The translations under genes were made by a program, and so were the position numbers. DNA of 64,000 nt from Petunia secreta (taxonomy: Eukaryota > Streptophyta > Magnoliopsida > Solanales > Solanaceae). The notes beneath the pieces were generated by a model. The model was not told where the DNA came from. It saw nothing but the letters and a program-made list of their open reading frames with translations, and did not search any database. Shown here piece after piece: positions 43,255-53,102 of the stretch (position 1 is the stretch's first letter; each line of letters begins with the position of its first letter). The stretch is from the NCBI GenBank assembly GCA_029990175.1, contig JARKIP010000005.1, forward strand, positions 73,130,001 through 73,194,000. The letters are read 5' to 3'.

Positions 43255-45429
43255 AGAATGTACATTGACAAAAGGTAATAAGAATAGATAGAGGACATGT
43301 GATAGAGGATAAGATGAATTCACTTAATTAAGAATATAAAAGAACAGTTAGTGCTCGAACAAAAGAACAAAACACCACAAACATTTTGAAGAGAAGAATC
43401 AGCAACAGAATATATAAAAGAGGAGAAGATTGAGCAACCGGGAAATTACAGACGTCTTCAAGAAGTTTCTCACCACAAACATTTTGAATGTCAAGTCCGA
43501 AATCATTAACTCAATAGTTTATCACATTACATCAATTATAAGACTAATTCAACTAATTGTGCATTGGAATGTTAGTTGGAGGATCATACTGGTCAAGTTA
43601 AGATTCGAAGAGATCAAGTCTTTCACGCCCTTCAAACTCAAGAGTATAAACGGTTCAGCAAAACTAAAGATCATCGACCTCAATTGGACACACATTACAA
43701 GGAGATAACTCTTAGGAGCAACTCACGGACATTGGGGATTATGAGCTTGTATATTCATTTTAGCAGTTTCAAGGCTCTTTAGTCCTAAATAACTTCCACG
43801 AGAAAATAAAACTTTCTGGGAGTTAGATGCAATTTCACTGAATTGAATACAACGAAACAAGCAACAATCATAGCCTAAAGCTTTTGACCAACATTCATGG
43901 AAAAAATATATTCAAAAGAAAAAAAATATATTAAAGGAAAAAACTAGGAGATACTTGTAATACTATGATCAGATCCAAATAGTTTACTAAGTAGTCTTAA
44001 TACTTTCTTTAGCATACAGGAACATGTATGATAGATTTGGACTAAGACGATACTTCCAAAAGCCATTTGTTGAACGAAGAAAAATAAAGTCACTTACTGA
44101 ATGTCTTATTGAAGTGTTAAATATCAAAGATCGTATGAGGATTGAATCCAAAATGTTCTATACACTTGTTTCTAGAAGAATCCTAATTGACCATCTTTTA
44201 AGATACACAAGCCAATGAGGCAATGAGTATTGATAAAGGATATAAACTAGATGTAAATATTACAGTAGAGAGAAAAGATTAGGTGATTGTTAGCGATGCC
44301 ACGAGGGAAAGAGGTTTGTTACAACAAACATTATAATGCATTGTGCGATAAGGATTAGAAAGATAGCTTTTATCAACTCAGATATAACACAAAATTAAAC
44401 AACTATCTTTGTCACTTCCAAACATTCTTTCTTCCACATGATCAAGTATTTAAACATATGTGGGAGGATGAAATCACACAACGCAAAAACTATGTACTAT
44501 GAAACGGTACAACTGACATAGATTAATTATTCTCTGAACACCATTCGACACATTATCAAAAGTAGATACCAAAAAGCAGATAGAATGGTTACCTTAATGA
44601 AAGCAGAATAGGCATTTGAAATTACTCGAGTAAGCTCTAATTTTGCTTCGAAGTAGGATCTTAGCACCTCTTGTTCCTGTAGTTCAGGAGAATGTTGCTA
44701 ACATACAATTTCAACATGCACAAAAATTAGAGAAGTCATTGGTTTTGCATTTTGTTCATAGGAAGGGACCAAAATAGTTCATTGAGATGTGAGTGGTAAT
44801 ACCACGCGAAGAAGCTAGAAAAGAAGTTCAACAAGAAGTTGCAACAGCTAGCTTGCCAAAAATAACTAACATTCGATACCATTTAATTAGACCAATTAAT
44901 GGTAACCATATAGAAGAAAATAATTTTACACAAGACACGCTTGATATCCTAATATGCTTACATTAGTTTCACTCAAGACATTGTCATTACAATATTTGCA
45001 CCAGTTTTAGGTCCCTATTTCATATTAGCGCAGACACTTGCTAGAACAACTTAAGTATTTATGTTTTCTTAAGATCTTTTAAATTAAATAAACAATGGGT
45101 CAATAGCAAGTGGAATGTCATGAGAAACGTTTGATAATTGTTTGAAAGTTCTTTTCAAAATAGTTAGATATCAAAATTACAAACTTGATGCCATCTAATC
45201 TAGATGTACATAGGGATATTCCCTCATTATTCTATTCTTCCAAAAGATGAACGAGTCCATATCATATCCAAATACTTTATCCTCCTTCAAATTTTTAAGA
45301 GATCCTTAGAGCGAAACATGAAACAAAAGTAACATATTATAGTATAGATCATTTACAAAACAGCAAAGAAATGTGACAGTAAAAACAACTAGATCAGTGA
45401 GGCATGAGCACAACTGCTGTAAATTCTTG
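43255..45429. other. Unidentified stretch with faint coding remnants
   Basis: Several plus-strand fragments look like decayed coding text: 43576-43782 (EYKRFSKTKDHRPQLDTHYK), 44024-44218 (MYDRFGLRRYFQKPFVERRK) and a short segment near 44830-44920. They are in different frames, with stops between. I do not recognise a family. It could be the remains of an old reverse-transcribing element or a host pseudogene. Confidence 0.3.
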
Positions 45430-46293
45430 CTACTGAATGACAGGAAAAGACAAATAATTTTTTTTTAAAAAAAATAAAACAACCATACCATTTCTGGCGA
45501 CTTGGCTTAACTCCACAACAAAATTTTGAAACTTTACCATTAGTCGCAAGCTTTGAGCATAGAGATCAAACAGCTTCAGACCAACTTGGTTTGAATTTCC
45601 TTGCGAACGGGTCATAGCATTAAAAATAAATTGTAAATCTTCAATCAATGGCTTCCTCAAATCAAAGAGAGCTTGCAAATCCATCACATTTTTGGGTATA
45701 ATAATAGGTTTTGGTAGCACGGTTTCCGGAAGATCCTTGGGTTGTTTTAGTTGCTCCGTTTTTGGTATGTTGTGTGGTTCAGACAGTTCGACCCATATTT
45801 TCTTACATAAGTTGAACACCTTGAGTTCGTGTGGGGTTTTAGGAGTGGTACCAGACTGGACATGCTTCACATATTTCTCATTAAAACGTCTAATTTTCTC
45901 ACTTAACTGAATCCGTGTGGCTGCAAAACTAAGGGACTCAATGATGAAATAATAAAACTTGACCATATTTTTACGGGAATCAAGCCCTGTTTCTTCTTTG
46001 AACTTAATAACACCTTCAAGTATGGTTATGTCATCATCGTCAGTAAATATTCTGGAAAAACACTTGGATTTTCCACTTTGCACTCTCTCAATTTTTTACT
46101 CTGCATCGCTAAATGATGTTTCATTGTAAAGTATTTTGCTACCCAAATTCTTCTCTGAATATATTTTTCTTTCTTGAGCATCATTCTTCTTCGTCTTTCT
46201 TTTTCGTTTCTTTTCAAGAAGTTGTTCATCTCTTGGCAATTTTTGTGTGCAGTCCTCGGAAGAATCAGATCTTCTCCCTGTATCTTCCAACAT
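45430..46293 (-). pseudogene. GeBP/STOREKEEPER-like (DUF573) transcription factor gene with an in-frame stop
   Basis: From an ATG at 46293 the frame reads MLEDTGRRSDSSEDCTQKLP, then a lysine-rich segment (EKKRKRKTKKN), then meets TAA at 46096-46098. The same frame continues with FSRIFTDDDDITILEGVIKF, KEETGLDSRKNMVKFYYFII and IQLSEKIRRFNEKYVK, the DUF573 DNA-binding domain of plant GeBP/GPL proteins. A donor-like AAATG|GTATGG at about 45492 follows LSQVARNG, so a further exon may exist but was not found. Family members are nuclear regulators linked to cytokinin responses and trichome genes. The stop suggests loss of function; alternatively a downstream start or an exon skip is used. The MULE lies only about 200 bp upstream of the ATG. 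Confidence 0.75.
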
Positions 46294-46486
46294 TGTTAGA
46301 ATATGGAGAAAGAGAAAGTTAGAAAGAGGCACAAAGCTTGAGTGATGAGGAATACGGGAAAATGGGAAGGTGACTGATTGAATAGGAAAAGACTTTTTGA
46401 AAGGTCTAATCTCTGTATTCTTGGAATGATTAATCTTTTGGCGGCAGAAAATTAATTACTGGTCACAGAATTGGCCAAGTTAAAGG

Positions 46487-46495
46487 CAGTCTCCT
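46487..46495. other. MULE target site duplication, left (CAGTCTCCT)
   Basis: Nine bases identical to 56058-56066, directly outside the left terminus. Confidence 0.8.
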
Positions 46496-47195
46496 GAGAA
46501 GAATTAGCTAAAAGACCCCTCAAAGTGTTGAATAAAAAGTTTAACCTTTTCATTTTTTTTTGACTTATTTTTGGAGAGAGAAAAACTCAAGTGGGTTTAA
46601 GTGGGGACCAGGGACTGGATTAGTACTCTTAGAAACTTGTGGGTGCAAAACAATAATTCCTTAGGGTGCAAAACATAAAAAAAACTTGTGAGCTCTTTTT
46701 GAAATAAAAAAAAGTACCCGGGTAATTTAAACAATAACGGATACTACATCTCCTCTGTTTGGTTGATCATACACCACTGCGTTCCATTCCAATTTTCACG
46801 CTCAACTTCTCCTATTTTCTCTCTATTAACTGCCTGCACGGCTTCAACTGCTGTGAGTGTCTTTTTGGAGTTATTTAAAGGATCTCTGTGGGTTAAGCAC
46901 ATTATCGACGAACAACATAAACAGGTACGCATCGAGATTTTGTTAGGGTTTTTATTTGAAATTTAACTATGTATTTTCTACGATTAATGGCTATTCTGCA
47001 TCTTTACATCTTGATTTAGGGCAATGGGTGTTGTTATTTTACCGGTTCATACGCAATTTTCGATTCTGGTTTACAGTTTAATTTTTGGGGGTTTTTCTTT
47101 AACTTTCGTATTAAAATGTGGTTTGTGTAGGTGTAATTATTGGGGGTTTTTTCTTTAACTTTCGTTGTAAAACTGTGTTGTGTTTAGGTGATTAA

Positions 47196-49737
47196 ATGCC
47201 TAGGGTAAAGCACACCGTTCCTAAAGGAAAAGGTCCGCGAACTTGGGAACAGCGTAGAGCGGAGCTTTTAGAAGAGAGGAGAGCTAGGGAACAACATATA
47301 GGTACGCGTAGGTGGTCCATGCGCAAAGCAGCACAATCAGCTTGGGTGTCTGCGAACATCCCCTCAGATTTTGTCAAGTGCAAAAGAAGAAGGGTGGAGG
47401 AAGAACATGATGACAGTGATGCCACATCAACTGATAAAGATGTTGGTGGTGGTCAAACAGAGGTGGGTGACAACTTGAGTTCAAAAGGTGCATCTGCTGA
47501 TACCTTTGATCAGATTGACAGATTTCAAGCTGAAGATGGAGTTGGTAGTAGTGCTGCTGCTGCAGCAAAAAGAAGAGGAAAAACTGTTGTGATTGATGAT
47601 GATGAGGATGAGGGTGATTCTGGGGAGGCAAGTAGGAAGAGTGATGGAGAGGAGGATCAGGCTGGTGATAGGGATGATGGAGTTGATAAAGGGGTTGATA
47701 GGGATCAGGCTGGTGAGAGGGATGATGGAGCAGGTGATGGAGTTGATAAAGAGGGAGATGAGGATGATGAAGAGGATGTGCATCCTCTTGACAGATTAAG
47801 CATTCCACAGAAGGTGATTGACATTGATGTCAGTACCTTTAGGTTCAAAACCTGGTTGTCAAGGTTTGAATCATTTAATGCAAAGATCTCTGTGAGATCT
47901 TCAGTTAAAAAAATTTATGACTTCAAGACCAAGCTGGCAAAGTTGGGTCTTGAAAAGATGTTTAGGAGATCAGTTTTTGGGGATTTCTTAAACCTTTCTG
48001 AGAACTGGACCTTCAATGGTCAGTTGGTGCACTCAGTGCTTTTGAGGACTATTAGACAGTCCAAGAAAAAGCATGAGATGTGGTTCTTAATTGATAGTAA
48101 GCCAGTCTGTTTTGGCTTGAGAGAGTTCTACCTGATGACTGGCTTAAACTGTTGTGAAGAGCCAGATACCAAATTGAAGGCCAAGTTCTTGGCAAATGGT
48201 GAAGGATTTCTAGAGAAGGTCTGTGGTGGTGGGGATGTGAGGGCAGAAAATCTACTGTACTTGATGGAGCAGAGACAGTTCTCTAAGGAAGAGAAGCTAA
48301 AGTTGACTCTCCTGTGGTTCCTCCATACTGTCTTGATGGCCAGGGACAAAACTAAAAATGTTGAGAAATGGTGGATCCAATGTGTGGATAACCTGGACTT
48401 TTTCAGCAAGTACCCCTGGGGCAGGCTTTGTTATGACCTGACAGTGGACTACCTCTACAATAAAGTGGATTTTGCGAAGACCCATCGACAGCATGTAGAG
48501 GGTAAAACTGCTGGTTATGCACTGTTTGGATTCCCATGGGCCTTCCTTGGAAGTATTATTATTTTATTTTCCAGTTTTATTAAGAATGATTGTGTGAAAA
48601 CATAAGTAATGTGACTGTGGCATTCATGGCAGGCATGGATATATGAGGCTGTACCCTTGGTTGGCCGTAATGCTGGGAAATTTGAACAGTCCCCCTTGCC
48701 AATCCCAAGGATGCTGAGGTGGCAGCATACAAGAAGAAATGTGGGAGATGTTGATGCAGGCCATCAAGGAGCTAGACAGGTATGTACCAATTCAATTTAT
48801 TAATTATGTTATCATTTAATGATTAATTAATTTATTAATTATTTTATCATTTGATGACAGGTTTTGCACCCTTTCTTGATCCCAACAGTGCAAGAAGTTG
48901 AGGGTTGCAAAAAGTTTGTCTCTCCTCATGCTGATGAGGTCGAGGATCCTGCATTGGACAAGGTGAGGGCTATGCTGGAGGGTGTCACTGGGATTAAGTA
49001 CATTGTGGAGGAGTATGCTGATGAAATGCACAAAACTGAAAGCCAGGAAGATAGGGTTGATGATGTTGATGATGGTGATGATGCTGTTGCTGGTGATGGT
49101 GTTGATGGTGGTAGCAGGGGAACTTGCAGGCACTGTGGGCATGTGCAAGGTGTTCTGACAAGAATGTTGGAGGTGAGTGAGGAGATTTTAAAATTGTTGA
49201 AAGAGAAGAAGGTGAACAGTGAAAGGAAAACAAAGTTCAGGAACTTGATGAAGAGGAAGCTGTTCAAGCAAAGGAAGCTTGTGAAGAGGAAAAAGAAAGG
49301 TATGTATATTCATTTTAATGATAATTTGATTATTTTTGTCAATTTCTAAGTATTTCCTTTTAGTTGAAGTGAATGAAGGGAATAATGATGAAGAGAAGAA
49401 TGAAGATGTGAGAGAAAACAATGCGGCAGTCGATGAAGAAGAAGAGGTTTTCCATGATGCTCAAGTTCATGGAGCAGATGAAGAGATGACTGCAGATGCT
49501 GCAGATGCAGAAGATGCCAGAAATGCAGCTCAAGTTGATGGAGTAGATGAAGAGAAGTCTGAAGAAGGAGACAATGCAGAGATTGTTGAAGAAGCTAGAA
49601 ATGAAGAGATTGTTGAAGAAAATCGCGAGACACAAGCGACATTGCATGTGGATGAAGCTAATGTTGTTGTGAATGAAGTTCTTGCAAGTCTGAATGTTCA
49701 GTTTCCTTCAGAGAATATTGGAACAGATAATGTTTGA
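47196..49737 (+). CDS. DUF1985-domain protein gene carried by the MULE
   Basis: A 5' untranslated exon seems to end at about 46921 (AAACAG|GTACGC), and the coding exon begins after TGTTTAG at 47187. Coding exons: 47196-48548, 48633-48779, 48861-49299, 49364-49737. The N-terminus is basic (MPRVKHTVPKGKGPRTWEQR) followed by a long acidic, glycine/aspartate-rich region. Residues about 210-440 form the DUF1985 domain (KKHEMWFLIDSKPVCFGLRE, FYLMTGLNC, WWIQCVDNLDF). The second exon supplies AWIYEAVPLVGR and PIPRMLRW, also typical. The last exons give CRHCGHVQG, a lysine-rich helix and an acidic tail. DUF1985 proteins are widespread in plant MULEs, often with a Ulp1 protease domain; none is present here. 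The first coding-exon donor reads GGAAGT instead of GTAAGT, so splicing may fail. Function unknown. Confidence 0.8.
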
Positions 49738-50345
49738 TGGGTTCAGTATTAATGATTGGTTTCCTGGTTTTGTATAAGTTGAATGTTGAACTAGTAGTTT
49801 ATAACAGTAGTTTATGGTTAACTTTAAATTTGTTAAGGTATATTCTATTGATGACAGTCTAGTATATTCTATTATGGTTATCTCTGGTTATCTCCTGGTT
49901 AGTCATAGACAAGTGTATGGTGGCTGACCTTGTTTTTGGACATGAACAGTGGGTTTATCAATGCAGGGTACTTGTTAGGAGAGAACTCATTTCATTCATT
50001 GTTCAATGTTTCAATCATGGTTTGCAACTAATAACATGTTTCTCTTCTTATGTGCTCGCAACTCAAACAATAACGAAGATTTTATAACAAAAACAAAACA
50101 GAGCTTTCCCAACTACATTACAATATCGATGCTTTTATACAAAAACAGCCAAATTATTTATTGGCCTTAAGTTTATACAATAACAGCCAAGTTATTGGCC
50201 TTTATACAAAAACGGCCAAGTTATTGGCCTTTATACAAAAACGGCCTTATGTTAACACAGCGTCAAAATAATAATACACATATCCGAATTATAAACAAAA
50301 TGTACACAGCCCCAAAATACTACACATACTAAAAGAAGCGAACTA
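49738..50345. other. Convergent intergenic space inside the MULE
   Basis: Between the 3' ends of the DUF1985 and zf-GRF genes. It contains short tandem copies of TTATTGGCCTTTATACAAAAACGGCCAAG (about 50155-50245, period about 33). No ORF. Confidence 0.6.
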
Positions 50346-50966
50346 CTAGGAGATCCATTTAAAAACGGCGCAGATAACACAACCAGCTACCATCGACTTA
50401 ATCAACACCTTAAGTCGATGACTCTTCTGCTCAGCTTCTTCCCTCTTCTTCTCAGCTTCTTTCAACTTCATTTCACCATCCCTCAGCATGATTTTCAGAA
50501 AACTATTCTGCTCTTCACATTCACTCAGTAGTTGTCTCAGTAAAACACAATTGTCTTCGGTATCCTTAAGCTTTCTAACCAGATTCCCAATCACACTCGA
50601 TGCTGCTGCAGGCAGTGGTCCACCATCAAACCACCGAAAGTAGTCGCACCCACCACTTGACTGCATTACTTAACAAAACCCAAGAAAAAATCACTACACT
50701 AACAAATAATCAAAAACAAAAACGAAAATAGTCGCACCCACCAGTTGACTGCATTATTTAACAAAACCCAAGAAAAAATCACTACACTAACAAATAATCA
50801 AAAACAAAAACAAAACTATAATGTATGAGTAACTCACCTTTGGAGTTTTACAACTCCAAAATCTGCGTCCAGGGTTTGTATTAGTGCGCGATGTCCTCAG
50901 CTTCGTACTTTTGCCGCAGAAACAGATATCGGCTTCTACGTTGGAGCTGGACGAATCTTCACTCAT
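50346..50966 (-). CDS. zf-GRF protein gene carried by the MULE
   Basis: Two exons joined in phase: 50838-50966 and 50346-50660 (stop at 50346). Exon 1 reads MSEDSSSSNVEADICFCGKS ... TSRTNTNPGRRFWSC, exon 2 SSGGCDYFRWFDGGPLP. Together they give the full GRF zinc finger (CxCG ... TS..TNPGRRFW.C ... CDYF.W.D), a nucleic-acid-binding fold. A glutamate/lysine-rich coiled coil follows (about 75-125). The C-terminus is a hydrophobic segment (IKSMVAGCVICAVF) that could be a tail anchor. About 147 aa. A TATA box lies at 51112-51123. Small GRF proteins of this layout are common near plant MULE and other transposon genes. What it does for the element is unknown. The frame is intact. Confidence 0.8.
50641..50817. 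repeat. 88-bp tandem duplication covering the zf-GRF intron acceptor
   Basis: GTCGCACCCACCACTTGACT...AAAAACAAAAAC at 50643-50730 is repeated at about 50731-50817 with few changes. It therefore offers two copies of the exon-2 acceptor (TGCAG|TCAA and TGCAG|TCAA-like). Confidence 0.8.
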
Positions 50967-51111
50967 GATTGTCTTTGAGTTGTTTGATTTTTCAGCTGGT
51001 GAAAGAGGGGTCGTGAAAGAGAAGGTTTTGAAGAATTGGGTGGGTTAGGTTAGAAATTGGGGGAAATTATTGGGGTTCTCTAGAAATTGTTTGGGGAATC
51101 GTTAAATCAGC

Positions 51112-51123
51112 TTTTATATATTT
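51112..51123 (-). promoter_or_regulatory. TATA box of the zf-GRF gene
   Basis: ATATATAAAAGC on the minus strand, about 150 bp upstream of the ATG at 50966. Confidence 0.6.
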
Positions 51124-51393
51124 GGGGATTTGTTTTAAAATATTAAAGTTAATGGAGATTTAAGTGAGGCGGGAAATTTGGGCTCCAATTTCCGCTCAAA
51201 CTTTTTGACTTTTACCTAAGCCGCGTGACCAAGGGCGTGACGTGTTCCGTGTTTGGGTTCGGGGTTTAAGGATTTGGGGTTGGGGGTTTGGGTTTAGGGA
51301 TAATCGACATATAGTAGTCGATAATCAACTTTGTATCTTGAAAATTAACATATTGAATTATTCTCGAATCCAAGAATAGAAATTAGTAGGCAT

Positions 51394-51865
51394 AACAAGA
51401 ATAGACATAGTAGGCTTATGTATACATGAGATTTTCCCTTGTAGGCATCAATGAGTTGTTATAATGTACTAAATTGGTCAATAATACTCAAATGGGGTCC
51501 ATATACCATCACATATGGTGTAACAAGACATATGAGTCATGACACTAAGGCATTGCTTAACAAGAATAGACATAGTAGGCTTATGTATACATGAGATTTT
51601 CCCTTGTAGGCATCAATGAGTTGTTATAATGTACTAAATTGGTCAATAATACTCAAATGGGGTCCATATACCATCACATATGGTGTAACAAGACATATGA
51701 GTCATGACACTAAGGCATTGCTTAACAAGAATAGACATAGTAGGCTTATGTATACATGAGATTTTCCCTTGTAGGCATCAATGAGTTGTTATAATGTACT
51801 AAATTGGTCAATAATACTCAAATGGGGTCCATATACCATCACATATGGTGTAACAAGACATTTTA
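51394..51865. repeat. 165-bp tandem array (2.9 copies) inside the MULE
   Basis: Copies start at 51394, 51559 and 51724, each AACAAGAATAGACATAGTAGGC..., practically identical until the last one breaks off near 51865. The unit is a plausible satellite monomer length. The array lies between the zf-GRF promoter and the 86-aa gene, bordered on both sides by GTCGATAATCAAC. Confidence 0.95.
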
Positions 51866-51902
51866 GTCATGATTTTTTTGATTTTATTTGAAATTACACT
51901 AG

Positions 51903-51931
51903 GTCGATAATCAACCCTTTCGGGGTTGATT
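51903..51931. repeat. GTCGATAATCAAC motif with perfect hairpin
   Basis: Contains AATCAACCC TTTCG GGGTTGATT, a perfect 9-bp stem with a 5-base loop (51909-51931), overlapping GTCGATAATCAAC. The same motif occurs at 51317-51329, and close variants at 53094-53106 and 55445-55457. No T-run on either side suggests a simple terminator. Confidence 0.7.
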
Positions 51932-52357
51932 TGGTTAATAGTCGATTACCTTTGTCCATTCAAGTCCCGACTTCAGAAAATCCTGCCATTACTTAAATAT
52001 TTTTCGTATTACTTAATATTTATTTTATTTACATTTTCCAGTAAATATTATTATCGTAATTTATTACTTTACTTTTATCTTTTTCTATTTATATTTTTGT
52101 TTTTGGTCATTTTCTGATTATTTCCATTTTTGCGAACCTATCTATCGATTTATCTACTTGGTGTTGGTTGATTATAAACCAAAATGGAGTATGGACAGTT
52201 CATCAAGAATACGCAAAAAAAATGGGGGAGCGGGAAACTGAACGAGAAATTAAATGCACAATCATAGTTAATAATAACCCAGGGGGCTTTTCATATATAA
52301 TATTTTTAAAGAAAAGAGCAATCATAATGAAAACTCTTTTCTTTTTACATTTAAAAA
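51932..52357. other. Spacer downstream of the 86-aa MULE gene
   Basis: AT-rich. No gene seen. Confidence 0.4.
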
Positions 52358-52618
52358 TTAAAAAAAAAAACTAATTATTACGAGGGGAGGGGGAGGGGTG
52401 ATGTAGTTGTCCAGATCCTCCCCTGCTCGTTCCATGAGCACCCTCAACATCCTAGCAGTACGGCGGATGTTCATCTCCTGCCTCCTGCGATCTTCACACA
52501 GGAGGCGGATAAGCCTGTCTATGTCAGCACGGATCAGCAGCACCTCTGGGTCGTTGTTCCTGAGAGTGACATTGCCATTGTTGTTGTTTCTGGTGGCACT
52601 TCCTGGAGCTCTTGCCAT
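52358..52618 (-). CDS. Small unrecognised MULE-carried gene (86 aa)
   Basis: ATG at 52618, reading MARAPGSATRNNNNGNVTLR then a basic amphipathic helix region (ADIDRLIRLLCEDRRRQEMN, RRTARMLRVLMERAGEDL) and NYITPPPPLVIISFFF before the stop in a poly-T run. A CTATAAATAG box lies about 55 bp upstream, with a clean untranslated leader (CAACAATCCACAACACAACTC-like). That arrangement is what one expects for a real promoter. Codon usage is GC-richer than the surroundings, which also supports coding. I do not recognise the family. It lies between the 165-bp array and the transposase, same strand. A DNA-binding or oligomerising helper role is conceivable but unsupported. Confidence 0.55.
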   Translation of the reverse strand: MARAPGSATRNNNNGNVTLRNNDPEVLLIRADIDRLIRLLCEDRRRQEMNIRRTARMLRVLMERAGEDLDNYITPPPPLVIISFFF

Positions 52619-52672
52619 TATAAGATGTTTCTGATTCTTGAGTTGTGTTGTGGATTGTTGGATCTAATGCCT

Positions 52673-52682
52673 CTATTTATAG
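52673..52682 (-). promoter_or_regulatory. TATA box of the 86-aa gene
   Basis: CTATAAATAG on the minus strand, 55 bp upstream of the ATG at 52618; the canonical distance for a short leader. Confidence 0.65.
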
Positions 52683-53102
52683 GCTCCAAATCGATGCAAC
52701 CTTTGGTGTTCCCAGAAAAAGAAAAGTCTTATCGTTTCAAGTGGCAATTATGAACTGCCACTTCGTTTAACCCAATTCCGGCTGCTTTCAATGACGGGGC
52801 GCACGCGTCTATTAAATGAGTTCAATCACTTTATCAACTGCATTGAGTCTATTAATCGAAATTGTAAATACTCAACTGGTTGTAAGCATGTCCAGCATTT
52901 GCTGAACTCAAATAATAGTCATTCTTATACAAGACACTTAAAATAGAAATAAAATACAGTAACGAAACTATTACAATCAGTTCAAATTGTTCCAACAAAT
53001 AACACAGTACCAAATTAAGACAACCACATCTAACACTACTTAAACACACCAAATATGAAGAACTTAAGCTAATACACCAAATCAAAATTGCAAGGTTGAT
53101 TA
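52683..53102. other. Spacer between the transposase end and the 86-aa gene
   Basis: The left half would be the promoter of the 86-aa gene and the right half the transposase 3' region. No ORF of note. Confidence 0.5.

Noticed and set aside
36994..43259. Target duplication around the giant inverted repeat
   Set aside because: Flanks are TGAGA and AGAAT; no 4-6 base match could be placed without moving the well-defined LTR ends.
47374..47808. 144-aa histidine-rich minus-strand ORF
   Set aside because: It is the antisense shadow of the acidic, GAT-rich region of the DUF1985 gene.
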